DNA from: JBOGGN01 sp050744165
GTDB lineage: Bacteria > Actinomycetota > Acidimicrobiia > Acidimicrobiales > Palsa-688
Length of the DNA: 28,727 nucleotides
Direction of reading: 5' to 3'
Assembly (NCBI GenBank): GCA_050744165.1
Contig: JBOGGN010000175.1
Location: 1-28,727 of the forward strand
This document shows, in pieces, positions 15,472 through 22,627 of the stretch; position 1 is the first letter of the stretch; every line of letters starts with the position of its first letter. The position numbers and the translations under genes were made by a program. Below the pieces are notes generated by a model. It did not search any database. It was not told the origin of the DNA and saw nothing but the letters and a program-made list of their open reading frames with translations.

Positions 15472-16263
15472 GTGCCACCGCCGTTCCGGGTGGTGACCGT
15501 CCGCCGCCGAGGGGCCATGACGCCCCGGCTGGTCCGCCTCACGCTGGGTGGCCCCGAGCTGGCCGGCCTTGTGGTGGACGAGCCAGCGGCCAGCGTGCGG
15601 CTACTGCTCCCGGCGCCGGACGCCGCCGGGGTGCTGGAGATGCCAGTGTGGAACGGCAACGTGTTTCTCCTGTCCGACGGGCGCAGGGCGCCGATACGGA
15701 CCTTTACGCCGCTCCGGCTGGACCGTGACGCCCTGGAGTTGCAGCTGGAGATCGTCATCCACGGCGCCGGGCTCGCCTCGAGCTGGGCGGCCGGGGCCCG
15801 ACCCGGCGACCAAGCCGCCCTTTCGGGGCCGGCTCGGGGTTACGCGGTTGACCCAGCGGTGCGCCAATGGCTTCTCGCGGGCGACGAGACCGCCCTGCCT
15901 GCCATTGGTCAACTGCTGGCCGCCATGCCTGCCACCGCCTCGGTCGAAGTCCACGTAGAAGTGGCCGAGCCGGCAGCGGTGGCACCGGCTTTGCTCGGCC
16001 ACGCGCCTCCCGATGCCCGGGTCGAGTGGCACGTCCGGGCCGAGGGCGCATCGGTCGGCGACGGCTTTGTGGGGGCCGTCGTGGAAGCCGCGGGCCGCCT
16101 GGCAGCCGACACCCGGATGTGGGTCGCCGGTGAGGCGGCGGCGGTACAGCGGGTTCGGCGCCACCTGTTCCAGGAGCGGGGCCTGCCTCGCAGCCAGGCC
16201 GCGGTGCGGGGCTACTGGAAGCACGGGCGCAGCGGCGACGCGGACTCGGCGGGGGATACCTGA
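15472..16263 (+). CDS. Siderophore-interacting protein family flavin reductase
   Basis: This protein of about 263 residues matches the SIP/ViuB family: an FAD-binding barrel (FRVVTVRRRGAMTPRLVRLTL, then IRTFTPLRLD for flavin binding and HGAGLASSWAAGARPGD) and an NAD(P)H-binding half (LLAGDETALPAIGQLLA), ending with WVAGEAAAVQRVRRHL and RGYWKHG. SIPs reduce ferric siderophores in the cytoplasm to release iron. GTG at 15472 is taken as start; CTG at 15403, overlapping the upstream stop codon, would add 23 Ala/Gly-rich residues. It lies directly downstream of the four-helix membrane protein and is probably cotranscribed. No siderophore transporter is nearby. Confidence 0.85.
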   Translation: MPPPFRVVTVRRRGAMTPRLVRLTLGGPELAGLVVDEPAASVRLLLPAPDAAGVLEMPVWNGNVFLLSDGRRAPIRTFTPLRLDRDALELQLEIVIHGAGLASSWAAGARPGDQAALSGPARGYAVDPAVRQWLLAGDETALPAIGQLLAAMPATASVEVHVEVAEPAAVAPALLGHAPPDARVEWHVRAEGASVGDGFVGAVVEAAGRLAADTRMWVAGEAAAVQRVRRHLFQERGLPRSQAAVRGYWKHGRSGDADSAGDT

Positions 16264-16294
16264 GGGGTTTGGCGGGATCGAAGGCGGGGTCGTG

Positions 16295-17380
16295 TCAGCC
16301 CTCGATCGTGACTTTGAGATTGGGCGGCCGAGCGAGGAAGCGCAGCACGTCGTTCCCATCGACCAACAAGGCGTCGAGCGATCGCGGGGCCACCGGCTCG
16401 AGCGGGCGGATCGTCAGGCCTTTGGTGGTTACCGACCAGGTGGCAACAGCCCGGCCGCCGACTAGGGCGAAGGGCCGGAAGATGCCGTTGGTGGTGACCA
16501 GCCCATGGTGCTCGCCGATCCAATCCGAGCGCGACGCCCAGCCGAGCAGCAAAGGGTCGAAGGCGCCGTGGAGTCGGGGAGGCGGGAGGGCGGCGCCTTT
16601 TCCCACCTCCTCATCGACCGACGCCAAGGTGACCAACCGATCCACCCCCGGGAAGGCCACCACCTCTTCGGCCACGCCGGCCATGGCGGTGCGGGCGTCG
16701 CCCAGGGTGATGCCGGCCCACTTGGCCAGGTCCTCCGGCCCGGCCGGGCTGTGCCCGGTCAGGTAGCGACGGGCCAGCCGGGCCAGCTCCTCGGCCCGCG
16801 GGCGTGGCTCGGGCGGATCGCCGAGCCAGTCGACGACGGACACGAAGGCCTGCTGGCGCCCCCGCATGGGGCCCCGCACGATGCGACCCGCCAGGGTGGC
16901 CGCCACCAAGACATGGACCACCGCCTGGCCGGCAGTGGGCACGCCGGCATCGTCGAGCCGGGCGGTCAAATCGGGCCGGGTCAACGGCCCGTCGGTAGCG
17001 ACGGCCTCGGAGACGACCTCGACACCGCGGGCGGCCTGCGCCGGGGTGACGCCTTCTTGGTCCAGCCGGCGCCGGTTCTGGGTGGCCAGCTGGGGTGTTG
17101 TCAGGCGGTGGAGCCACCAGTAGTCCTCGGCCCCGATCAGGTGCAGGGTGCCCCGGTTGACCCAGGTCACGATGAGGGACCGGCTGTTCAGCGCGGCGTC
17201 GACGTCGGCGGCGTGCAGGCCGGCCGATCGGGAGCGCACCGTGAGGCGGGCACCGGCGGGGTCTTGGGCTTGTACTGCGAGTAAGCGACGAACCACCTCC
17301 TCGGCGCCGGTGGCGGGGGGGCCGGTGAGGAGCTGGGATCGGAGGCGGGCGGCTACGAGCGCGGCGTGGGCCGGGACCAT
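16295..17380 (-). CDS. AlkZ/YcaQ-related winged-helix DNA-binding protein
   Basis: This 361-residue protein belongs to the HTH_42 winged-helix family that includes the interstrand-crosslink DNA glycosylases AlkZ and YcaQ. Near the N-terminus it has LLAVQAQDP, with Gln37 and Gln39 matching the catalytic QxQ motif of AlkZ-type enzymes. Further family features are TWVNRGTLHLIGAEDYWWL, GPMRGRQQAFV, WAGITLGDARTAM and the C-terminal HGAFDPLLLGW and GLVTTNGIFRPFALVGGR. A role in removing bulky or crosslinked alkylated bases is plausible. It is the third gene of a tight minus-strand operon, 6 nt after the cupin stop. Why it is grouped with sulfur or sugar-phosphate genes is unclear. Confidence 0.85.
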   Translation of the reverse strand: MVPAHAALVAARLRSQLLTGPPATGAEEVVRRLLAVQAQDPAGARLTVRSRSAGLHAADVDAALNSRSLIVTWVNRGTLHLIGAEDYWWLHRLTTPQLATQNRRRLDQEGVTPAQAARGVEVVSEAVATDGPLTRPDLTARLDDAGVPTAGQAVVHVLVAATLAGRIVRGPMRGRQQAFVSVVDWLGDPPEPRPRAEELARLARRYLTGHSPAGPEDLAKWAGITLGDARTAMAGVAEEVVAFPGVDRLVTLASVDEEVGKGAALPPPRLHGAFDPLLLGWASRSDWIGEHHGLVTTNGIFRPFALVGGRAVATWSVTTKGLTIRPLEPVAPRSLDALLVDGNDVLRFLARPPNLKVTIEG

Positions 17381-17386
17381 TCGGTC

Positions 17387-17935
17387 CTAGAGGGCGGGGT
17401 GCTCGGGGTGCTCGCGGTCGGCGGCGGCGACGCGGTCGTCGGGGCCGTCGGGGTCGTCGGGGCCTGCCCGACGCCCGGTCCCCGCCAGGAACGAGGCGAC
17501 AGCCGGATTCCGGTCCAGCTGTTCCAGGTCGCCATCGGTGGGCAGCTGCGGGCGGTCACGATCCTGGTCGACGATGCAGACGAACCCCAGCGGCTCGTCC
17601 GAGGCGGCCCGAAACTGGTGCCACTGCCATGGTCCCACCTCGATCAGGTCGTGCGGCAAGAGGTCGAGGACCTCTTCGCCGACCAGGCAGCGGCCGCGGC
17701 CACGCAGCACGATGACAGCATGAGCGTGGCCGTGACGTTCCAGCGTGGTGTGGCCTCCGGGACCGACATCGAAGAACCGCACCTGGCTGGCCAGGTGGTT
17801 CCCGTCAAAGAGGACCTGGCGGGTCAGGTCCCGAAAGGTCCCCGGGTGACCCGTTTCGGGGTCCGGCTTGTAGGCCAGAACCTCGACGCCCTCCCAGGTG
17901 AAGCTGCCGTCGGCTCGGCGCCGGTGGGCAGTCAC
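17387..17935 (-). CDS. Cupin protein partnered with RuBisCO-like protein
   Basis: This 182-residue single-domain cupin has motif 1 GHTTLERHGHAHAVIVLRG (residues 61-79), with Glu66, His68, His70 and His72 available as metal ligands, and motif 2 WQWHQFRA with His106. The last 30 residues are an Asp/Pro/Arg-rich disordered tail. The GTG start overlaps the stop of the RuBisCO-like gene (GTGA), indicating translational coupling. In Rhodospirillum rubrum a cupin near the RuBisCO-like gene releases methanethiol from 1-methylthio-xylulose-5-phosphate, giving 1-deoxyxylulose-5-phosphate. The same role here is inferred from gene pairing and motif similarity and has not been demonstrated. Confidence 0.8.
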   Translation of the reverse strand: MTAHRRRADGSFTWEGVEVLAYKPDPETGHPGTFRDLTRQVLFDGNHLASQVRFFDVGPGGHTTLERHGHAHAVIVLRGRGRCLVGEEVLDLLPHDLIEVGPWQWHQFRAASDEPLGFVCIVDQDRDRPQLPTDGDLEQLDRNPAVASFLAGTGRRAGPDDPDGPDDRVAAADREHPEHPAL

Positions 17936-19044
17936 GACCCGTGGACGGCGGCGACGAAGCGCCGGGCCCGGGCCGCGACGTCGGTGCTGCGCAGCAGGTC
18001 GCCACTGATCAGCAGCATGACGTCGGGTCCATAGAACTCCAGCATCTCACCGACCCGCTCGACCGGCATCCCCCCGGCGGGCACGGGCACCGCGGGTTTG
18101 AAAATGCCCCAGCGGGCCCGGGCGGCCTCAGCGATCCCGAGGCAATCTGGGCGTGAGAACGCGAAGCGACCGCCGTGGTTGGGGTAGATCACGGCGTCGG
18201 CGCCGTAGAGGCGGAACAGCCGTCCGAACAGCAGTCGGGGCGACATCCGGGCGGTGCCCGCGAACGCGGGATGGCCCAGGAACACGAGGTCTGGGTTGTC
18301 TTCGACGAGCTCCGCGAACGCCGGCAACCCGTACAGGGCGGGCGCCATCAGCACCGCCCGCACGCCTTCGCCCTTGGCGATGGCCAGCTGGCGCGCCACC
18401 CGTCGGGGCCCGCCGACAAGACTCGGGACGTACAGCGTTGGCGATCCGGTCGCCGCGACCGCCCGCTGGCAGGCGGCCACCCGCTCCGCGAACGGCGCCG
18501 TTGCCTGGTCGGCCAGTCCGTGGTCGTCCTTGACGGCGTCGATGCCGGCTTCGGCGAAGGTGTGGCACAGGTGGGCCAACTCGGCGCTGGGGGCGCCTTG
18601 GGGCTTGAGGGCGGTGCACGTCAGCGCCCGCGTGTGAGCGCCGGTGAGCTTCCGCAACCCCTCCAAACCGTGGTTGGGACCGGCGAAGGCTGCCAGGACC
18701 GAGTCAGGAAGGTCGACGTCAACCAGCTGAACGTCGGACTGGAGGGACACGTTGCCGAATAGCATGCTCAGCAACTGGGCTGGGTTGGTGCCTACGGTCA
18801 CTGCGGCCAGGGCGATCACCACGTCGTAGAAGGCGTTGGGCTCGGCGTTGGGCTCGGCGCTGGGCTCGGCGCTGGTGGCCGAGATGGCTTCCACCCGGCC
18901 CGCGACATGGTCCTTGACCCACCGGTTGGCGACGGCTTCCAGCGACATCTCGATGCTCTGTTCGAGGGCGATGGCGCGGGCCCGGGCCTCGATCTCGCCG
19001 GCCGGGGCCGACACTCGATAGGTGACCCTGAGCCACTCTTCCAC
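17932..19044 (-). CDS. RuBisCO-like protein (form IV)
   Basis: This 370-residue protein is homologous to the RuBisCO large subunit but is not a CO2-fixing enzyme. Lys147 lies in TALKPQG, aligned with the TxKPK active-site Lys. Residues 168-176 read IDAVKDDHG, where Lys172 aligns with the carbamylated Lys201 and Asp174 with Asp203, but His175 replaces the metal ligand Glu204. The loop-6 GKxEG motif is absent, with PNHGGRFAF at that place. Form IV proteins act as enolases or isomerases in methionine salvage, the methylthioadenosine-isoprenoid shunt, or sugar-acid pathways. Start is GTG. The N-terminal domain contains a short SAEP/NAEP tandem repeat (59-70). It is the first gene of an operon with the cupin and AlkZ-like genes. 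Confidence 0.9.
   Translation of the reverse strand: MEEWLRVTYRVSAPAGEIEARARAIALEQSIEMSLEAVANRWVKDHVAGRVEAISATSAEPSAEPNAEPNAFYDVVIALAAVTVGTNPAQLLSMLFGNVSLQSDVQLVDVDLPDSVLAAFAGPNHGLEGLRKLTGAHTRALTCTALKPQGAPSAELAHLCHTFAEAGIDAVKDDHGLADQATAPFAERVAACQRAVAATGSPTLYVPSLVGGPRRVARQLAIAKGEGVRAVLMAPALYGLPAFAELVEDNPDLVFLGHPAFAGTARMSPRLLFGRLFRLYGADAVIYPNHGGRFAFSRPDCLGIAEAARARWGIFKPAVPVPAGGMPVERVGEMLEFYGPDVMLLISGDLLRSTDVAARARRFVAAVHGS
18836..18875. repeat. 12-bp tandem repeat inside the RuBisCO-like gene
   Basis: About four near-identical copies of a 12-base unit (GGCGTTGGGCTC / GGCGCTGGGCTC) encode the in-frame SAEP/NAEP tetrapeptides of the RuBisCO-like protein on the minus strand. As the unit is a multiple of three, copy-number change would keep the frame. 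Confidence 0.7.
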
Positions 19045-19154
19045 GGCCAGATTCGATCACAACCGGCTGCGCTGGCGGTGGTGGGCCGGCCCCATTGCCC
19101 GGGGCGGGAGGCCTGACCTGGGCGGCGGGGGTCGGCTGAGGGAGTGTGCTGGGG

Positions 19155-19364
19155 TCAGCTGAGCGGGTGCGCCGGCGCCAGGACCGAGGGATCGAGATCC
19201 GCCAGCCGGGCCCCGGCCCGCAGGAGCACCCAGCCGGCACCCGTGCGCAGCGGAGCCCGACGAGGCTTCGGGAAGCGGTCTCGCTGCCAGTCGCGCGCTG
19301 CTGCTTGTGCCACCTGACGCTGGCGGTCCTGCATGATCAGTTCCATCACCAACGGGTTCGTCAT
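19155..19364 (-). CDS. Small hypothetical protein
   Basis: This 69-residue protein starts MTNPLVMELIMQDRQRQVAQ and continues as an Arg/Ala/Gln-rich helix to about residue 35. A basic Pro/Arg segment follows, then a mildly hydrophobic stretch (GWVLLRAGARLADL) and a short tail. An upstream in-frame ATG at 19406 exists, but the extra residues look like intergenic sequence and would run through the likely promoter. Short proteins with a similar DRQR-rich N-terminal helix are common beside regulators in actinobacteria, but I cannot assign a family. It is divergent from the WYL regulator gene. Confidence 0.5.
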   Translation of the reverse strand: MTNPLVMELIMQDRQRQVAQAAARDWQRDRFPKPRRAPLRTGAGWVLLRAGARLADLDPSVLAPAHPLS

Positions 19365-19409
19365 GGCATTAGCATCCCAAACTACCCGGACAGAATCGGT
19401 CCGCATTTA

Positions 19410-19422
19410 GTGAAAGAATCAC
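19410..19422. promoter_or_regulatory. Inverted repeat GTGA-N5-TCAC, possible operator
   Basis: The perfect 4-bp arms separated by five bases end 4 nt before the GTG start of the WYL regulator and overlap an AAGAAT -10-like box. The position suits autorepression, but such short arms arise readily by chance. Confidence 0.25.
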
Positions 19423-19426
19423 ATTC

Positions 19427-20404
19427 GTGGCATCTGCGTCCGGCCGGCTCCTGGAGGTCCTCTCGCTGCTTCAGCAGCGACCGCATTGGAGCTCCTCGGA
19501 GCTCGCCGACCGTCTGGCGGTCACCGAGCGGACGGTGCGCCGGGACGTGACCCGGCTTCGCGAGTTGGGCTACCCGGTGGTCGCTGATGCCGGCCGGTCG
19601 GGCGGTTACGAACTCGGGCGTGGGGGCGCGCTGCCGCCATTGCTCCTGACCGAGGACGAAACCGTCGCCGTGGCCATCGGCCTGCGGGCCGCAGCCCGCA
19701 GCGGGGTAGCGGGCTACGACGAGGCGGCGGTGGCGGCGCTGGCCAAGCTGGAGCCGATCCTGCCGGCGGCGGTGCGGGAACGGGTCCTGGCGCTCAATGC
19801 GACCACGGTGCTGTCCGGCCGGGACGGCCCGCTGGTCGACCCGGAGCTGCTTCTCACCGTCGCGCAGGGATGCCGGCGCCCCGAGCGGATCCGCTTTGCC
19901 TATCGGGACGGCGGCGGCAACCTCAGTGAGCGCCGGGTCGAGCCTCACGGCTTGGTCAACGTGGAGCGGCGCTGGTACCTGGTTGCCAAGGATCTGGACC
20001 GCCAAGCGTGGCGTACCTTCCGCCTCGACCGGATGAGCGATGTCATCCTCACCGGGCACCGCTTCGTACCGCCCGAGGGTGCCGACGTACCCGATGCCGG
20101 CGTCATGGTTGCCAACGGGCTGGCCCGGGCGACCTACACCTGGCAGGCCGAGGTGGTGCTGACGACCGATCTGGCGACCGCCCGGAGCGAGATCTCGCCG
20201 ACCGTCGGGAGCGTCGAGGAGGTCGAGGGCGAGGTCATCCTGCGCCTCGGTGCCAACGAGGTCGACTGGCTGGCCCGGTACGTGGCGGGACTGCCGTTCG
20301 GCGCGTCAGTGCGTTCACCTCCCGAGGTCCGGGTCGCGGTTCGCGACCTGGGGAGGCGGCTGCAGGAGGACCACCGCACCCGGGCCCGGCGGCCCACTTC
20401 GTGA
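19427..20404 (+). CDS. WYL-domain transcriptional regulator (HTH_11 type)
   Basis: This 325-residue protein has an N-terminal winged helix-turn-helix (residues 5-55; SSSELADRLAVTERTVRRDV then LRELGYPVVADAGRSGGYEL), a helical linker, and a WYL domain at about 155-215 with IRFAYRDGGG, VEPHGLV, RRWYLVAKD and TFRLDRM. A WCX-like C-terminal part (about 235-320) follows. WYL domains sense small ligands or nucleic acids and link them to transcription. Start is GTG. An inverted repeat GTGA-N5-TCAC just upstream (19410-19422) could be an autoregulatory operator. Targets are unknown; the divergent 69-residue protein gene is the nearest candidate. Confidence 0.88.
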   Translation: MASASGRLLEVLSLLQQRPHWSSSELADRLAVTERTVRRDVTRLRELGYPVVADAGRSGGYELGRGGALPPLLLTEDETVAVAIGLRAAARSGVAGYDEAAVAALAKLEPILPAAVRERVLALNATTVLSGRDGPLVDPELLLTVAQGCRRPERIRFAYRDGGGNLSERRVEPHGLVNVERRWYLVAKDLDRQAWRTFRLDRMSDVILTGHRFVPPEGADVPDAGVMVANGLARATYTWQAEVVLTTDLATARSEISPTVGSVEEVEGEVILRLGANEVDWLARYVAGLPFGASVRSPPEVRVAVRDLGRRLQEDHRTRARRPTS

Positions 20405-20425
20405 TGCTCTAACCCGGGCCCGCTT

Positions 20426-21133
20426 CTAGGGGTCGTTCCCCGAACTGCCGGGGACGACGGGGTGGACCTGAAGTTGGCAGATCAACTGGGGAGACAGCAG
20501 CTGGACGGCATGGGTCTCGTTGGGCGGCGTGATCGAGAGGGTGGTGTACGGCTGGCAGGAGATGCCCTGGGTGGGCGACAAGCCCTCGTAGAAGGCCGAT
20601 GCCGTCTGTCCTGTTTCCAGGACGAAGGTCGGTTCGCCGACACCGTTTCCAAGCCCGCCGAGGGAGCCGCTCGGGGTCTGGTCGGCGACCGCCACGATGG
20701 CTCCCTTGGCGTCCTCGCCGTCGATGATGGGGTAGCCGTGGAAGAAGCAGTGGGGCCCGTTGTTCTCGAACAGGATCACATAGCCGAAGTGGCTGAGGCC
20801 GCTCTGGCCGCCGCCCACTGAGATCGCAAGGTCGTCCGTCGTGCAGTTGAGCGTTTGCACGATAGGTGGCGTCGTGGTGGCGGTCGTCGCCGAGCCCGGA
20901 GGCCGTAACGTGATCCTCGTCGTTGTCGTCGCGGACGTCGTGGTGCTCGTGGTGGACGAGGTGGTGGTCGTCGCGGTGTCACTGGTCGGCACGGCGGTGG
21001 TCGTGGACGAAATGGCCCGAGTGCCCGGTCCCGAGCAGGCCGCTAGTGCCAGCAGCGCCGACGCCACCACGAGGACCGCATGCGGCCACTGCCGGCGCCG
21101 GCCTCGCTGGTAGGGGGACGACGGGGACCTCAT
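20426..21133 (-). CDS. DUF4232-like lipoprotein
   Basis: This 235-residue protein has a lipoprotein signal (Arg-rich start, LVVASALLALAAC lipobox with Cys at about residue 31). A roughly 55-residue Thr/Ser/Pro-rich linker follows, typical of exposed actinobacterial lipoproteins. The C-terminal beta-rich domain (from about residue 85) has LNCTTDDLAISVGGG, FGYVILFENNGPHCFFHGYP, GQTASAFYEG and paired cysteines, matching DUF4232. The ATG at 21133 was chosen because it gives an immediate signal peptide; the frame is open upstream without support. Its role is unknown. It is divergent from the grdE-like gene, sharing a 105-nt intergenic region. Confidence 0.78.
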   Translation of the reverse strand: MRSPSSPYQRGRRRQWPHAVLVVASALLALAACSGPGTRAISSTTTAVPTSDTATTTTSSTTSTTTSATTTTRITLRPPGSATTATTTPPIVQTLNCTTDDLAISVGGGQSGLSHFGYVILFENNGPHCFFHGYPIIDGEDAKGAIVAVADQTPSGSLGGLGNGVGEPTFVLETGQTASAFYEGLSPTQGISCQPYTTLSITPPNETHAVQLLSPQLICQLQVHPVVPGSSGNDP

Positions 21134-21223
21134 GCCATGTCCAGAGTGCCAAACCGCCACCCGTGGATGCCGACAACCCCGTTTTCTCTTTGCGCCACGG
21201 TCTGGCAGTGCCGTCCCGGGGAA

Positions 21224-21235
21224 GGTATGCATACC
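21224..21235. promoter_or_regulatory. Perfect 12-bp palindrome GGTATGCATACC upstream of grdE-like gene
   Basis: GGTATGCATACC is fully self-complementary and ends 3 nt before the chosen ATG (21239). It resembles the symmetric sites of GntR- or MarR-type regulators and may be the operator of the selenoprotein system. It could also overlap the promoter, since the potential ribosome site GGGGAAGG (21218-21225) runs into it. Confidence 0.45.
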
Positions 21236-21238
21236 GAT

Positions 21239-22486
21239 ATGGCCCTCACCCGGTTGGTACACGACGTCCGCCAAGTCGCATTCGGAGACCGGACGTCCTT
21301 CGCAGACGGTGTCCTGACCGTTGCCGCCGGCGAGGCGGCGCGGCTGGTCGATGACTCCGCCTTAGCCGACATCCGACTGTCTTGGACCTCGCCTGGGGAG
21401 TCGGTCCGGATCGTGAAGGTGCTCGACGCCGTCGAGCCTCGGACCAAGGGGCCGGGGGGCGCCGGCATCTTTCCGGGCTTCCTCGGACCGGCACGTCCCC
21501 AAGGGCTCGGCGAGACCCACGTGCTGCGCGGCGTGGCGGTGGTCAACGCCGGGTACCTGCCCCGGGCCCAGGAAGCGGTCGTAGATATGAGCGGCCCGGC
21601 GGCGCCGCTGTCGCCCTTCGGCGGCACGCACAACCTGGTGGTCGAGTTCAGCCCGGCGCCGGGCGCCGACTGGCGTGACGTCGATCTCGCTCTTCGGCGC
21701 GGCGCCCTGCGCGTCGCGGCCCGGCTGGCCGAGGCGGCCCTTGACGCCGAACCCGATCAGATCGACGAACTGCCGTCGCCCGCAGCCAGCCGCGGCGAGC
21801 GGCCACGGGTGGGGGCCATCACCAACCTCCAGACCCAGGGCCTTTTCAAGGACGTGTTCCTGTACGGGCGCAGCTTCGGCACTTCGATGCCGACGCTGCT
21901 CGACCCCGGTGAGCTTGACGACGGCGCCGTGGTGAGCGGCCAGTTCGGGCACCCGGCCCTGAAGAACCCCACCTTCATGCATCAGAACCACCCCGTGGTG
22001 GACGAATTGCGCCGGCGCCACGGCCACGACCTCGACTTCGCAGGTTTGGTGATTTCTCCCGAGCCAATCGAACAGGCAGCCAAAGAGATGGTGTCGGCGT
22101 TTGCTGCCCGGGTGTGCGCGGTTGCCGGGTTCGACGCGGCCATCGTGACCAAGGAGGGGGGAGGCAACGCCGACGCCGACATGGCCCTCAAGATGGATGC
22201 CCTCGCCGACCTCGGCATCGAGGGCATCGGGGTGTACGGGGAAATGGCTGGCGTCGATGGCACGGGACCCTCGATCGTGGTGGCACCGGAACGGGCCACG
22301 GGCATGGTGAGCACGGGCAACTACGACCATCGCTGGCAGCTGCCGGCGGTCGAGCGGGCGCTCGGCGGGGAGGAATTGGCGCTTCTCGGAGTGCCCGCCA
22401 CCGATGCCTTTGAGGTGCCCACGGCGGTGCTCTACTGCGCCCTCAGCCCGCTGGGCTGGGGCCGGCTGACGGCTCGGGCTGACTGA
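21239..22486 (+). CDS. GrdE-like component B alpha/beta proprotein lacking the pyruvoyl cysteine
   Basis: This 415-residue protein aligns along its length with GrdE, the proprotein of glycine/sarcosine/betaine reductase component B that supplies substrate specificity. Matching blocks are SPGESVRI, VEPRTKG, AVVDMSGPAAPLSPF, ITNLQTQGLFKDVFLYG, LDDGAVVSG, KNPTFMHQNHPVV, EGGGNADADMALK and a GVDGTGPS turn. In clostridial GrdE the segment SGNCVSAC is cleaved before Cys to make an N-terminal pyruvoyl group; here it reads SGQFGHPA, with Gln235-Phe236 at the cleavage position. Only two cysteines remain, both elsewhere. Ser232 could be an alternative pyruvoyl source, but this is speculative. ATG at 21239 is preferred; ATG at 21227 is possible. 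Substrate is not known. Confidence 0.85.
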   Translation: MALTRLVHDVRQVAFGDRTSFADGVLTVAAGEAARLVDDSALADIRLSWTSPGESVRIVKVLDAVEPRTKGPGGAGIFPGFLGPARPQGLGETHVLRGVAVVNAGYLPRAQEAVVDMSGPAAPLSPFGGTHNLVVEFSPAPGADWRDVDLALRRGALRVAARLAEAALDAEPDQIDELPSPAASRGERPRVGAITNLQTQGLFKDVFLYGRSFGTSMPTLLDPGELDDGAVVSGQFGHPALKNPTFMHQNHPVVDELRRRHGHDLDFAGLVISPEPIEQAAKEMVSAFAARVCAVAGFDAAIVTKEGGGNADADMALKMDALADLGIEGIGVYGEMAGVDGTGPSIVVAPERATGMVSTGNYDHRWQLPAVERALGGEELALLGVPATDAFEVPTAVLYCALSPLGWGRLTARAD

Positions 22487-22525
22487 GGGCTGGGGGAGGC
22501 CGACGGCTGGGGCCCAGGAGCGGCT

Positions 22526-22541
22526 CGGGCCGGGTAGCCCG
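22526..22541 (+). terminator. Weak hairpin after grdE-like gene
   Basis: CGGGC and GCCCG (22526-22530, 22537-22541) form a 5-bp stem with a 6-nt loop, 40 nt after the grdE-like stop. No T-run follows, so it is only a possible terminator of the kind without a U-tract. Confidence 0.2.
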
Positions 22542-22563
22542 CGCCTTCCCTGTGCGGCGGTGC

Positions 22564-22569
22564 GATAAT
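22564..22569 (+). promoter_or_regulatory. -10 box GATAAT (extended TGC) for the secreted Ig-like protein
   Basis: TGCGATAAT is an extended -10 element in very GC-rich surroundings, 58 nt before the ATG at 22628, which has its own GGAGG ribosome site. It suggests the inserted gene is transcribed on its own rather than from the grdE-like promoter. Confidence 0.45.
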
Positions 22570-22627
22570 CTCCGTTCTTCGCCGGCCCGGGGCGTTGGGT
22601 CGGACGCGGTGGATCTTGGAGGGGGAC

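Noticed and set aside
17932..19044. True carbon-fixing RuBisCO
   Set aside because: The metal ligand Glu is replaced by His, loop-6 GKxEG is missing, the protein is only 370 residues, and no small subunit or phosphoribulokinase is present.
20850..21000. Repetitive GTCGTGGTGG-type sequence as a CRISPR or satellite array
   Set aside because: It is the Thr/Ser-rich linker of the lipoprotein gene read on the opposite strand; no regular repeat-spacer structure.
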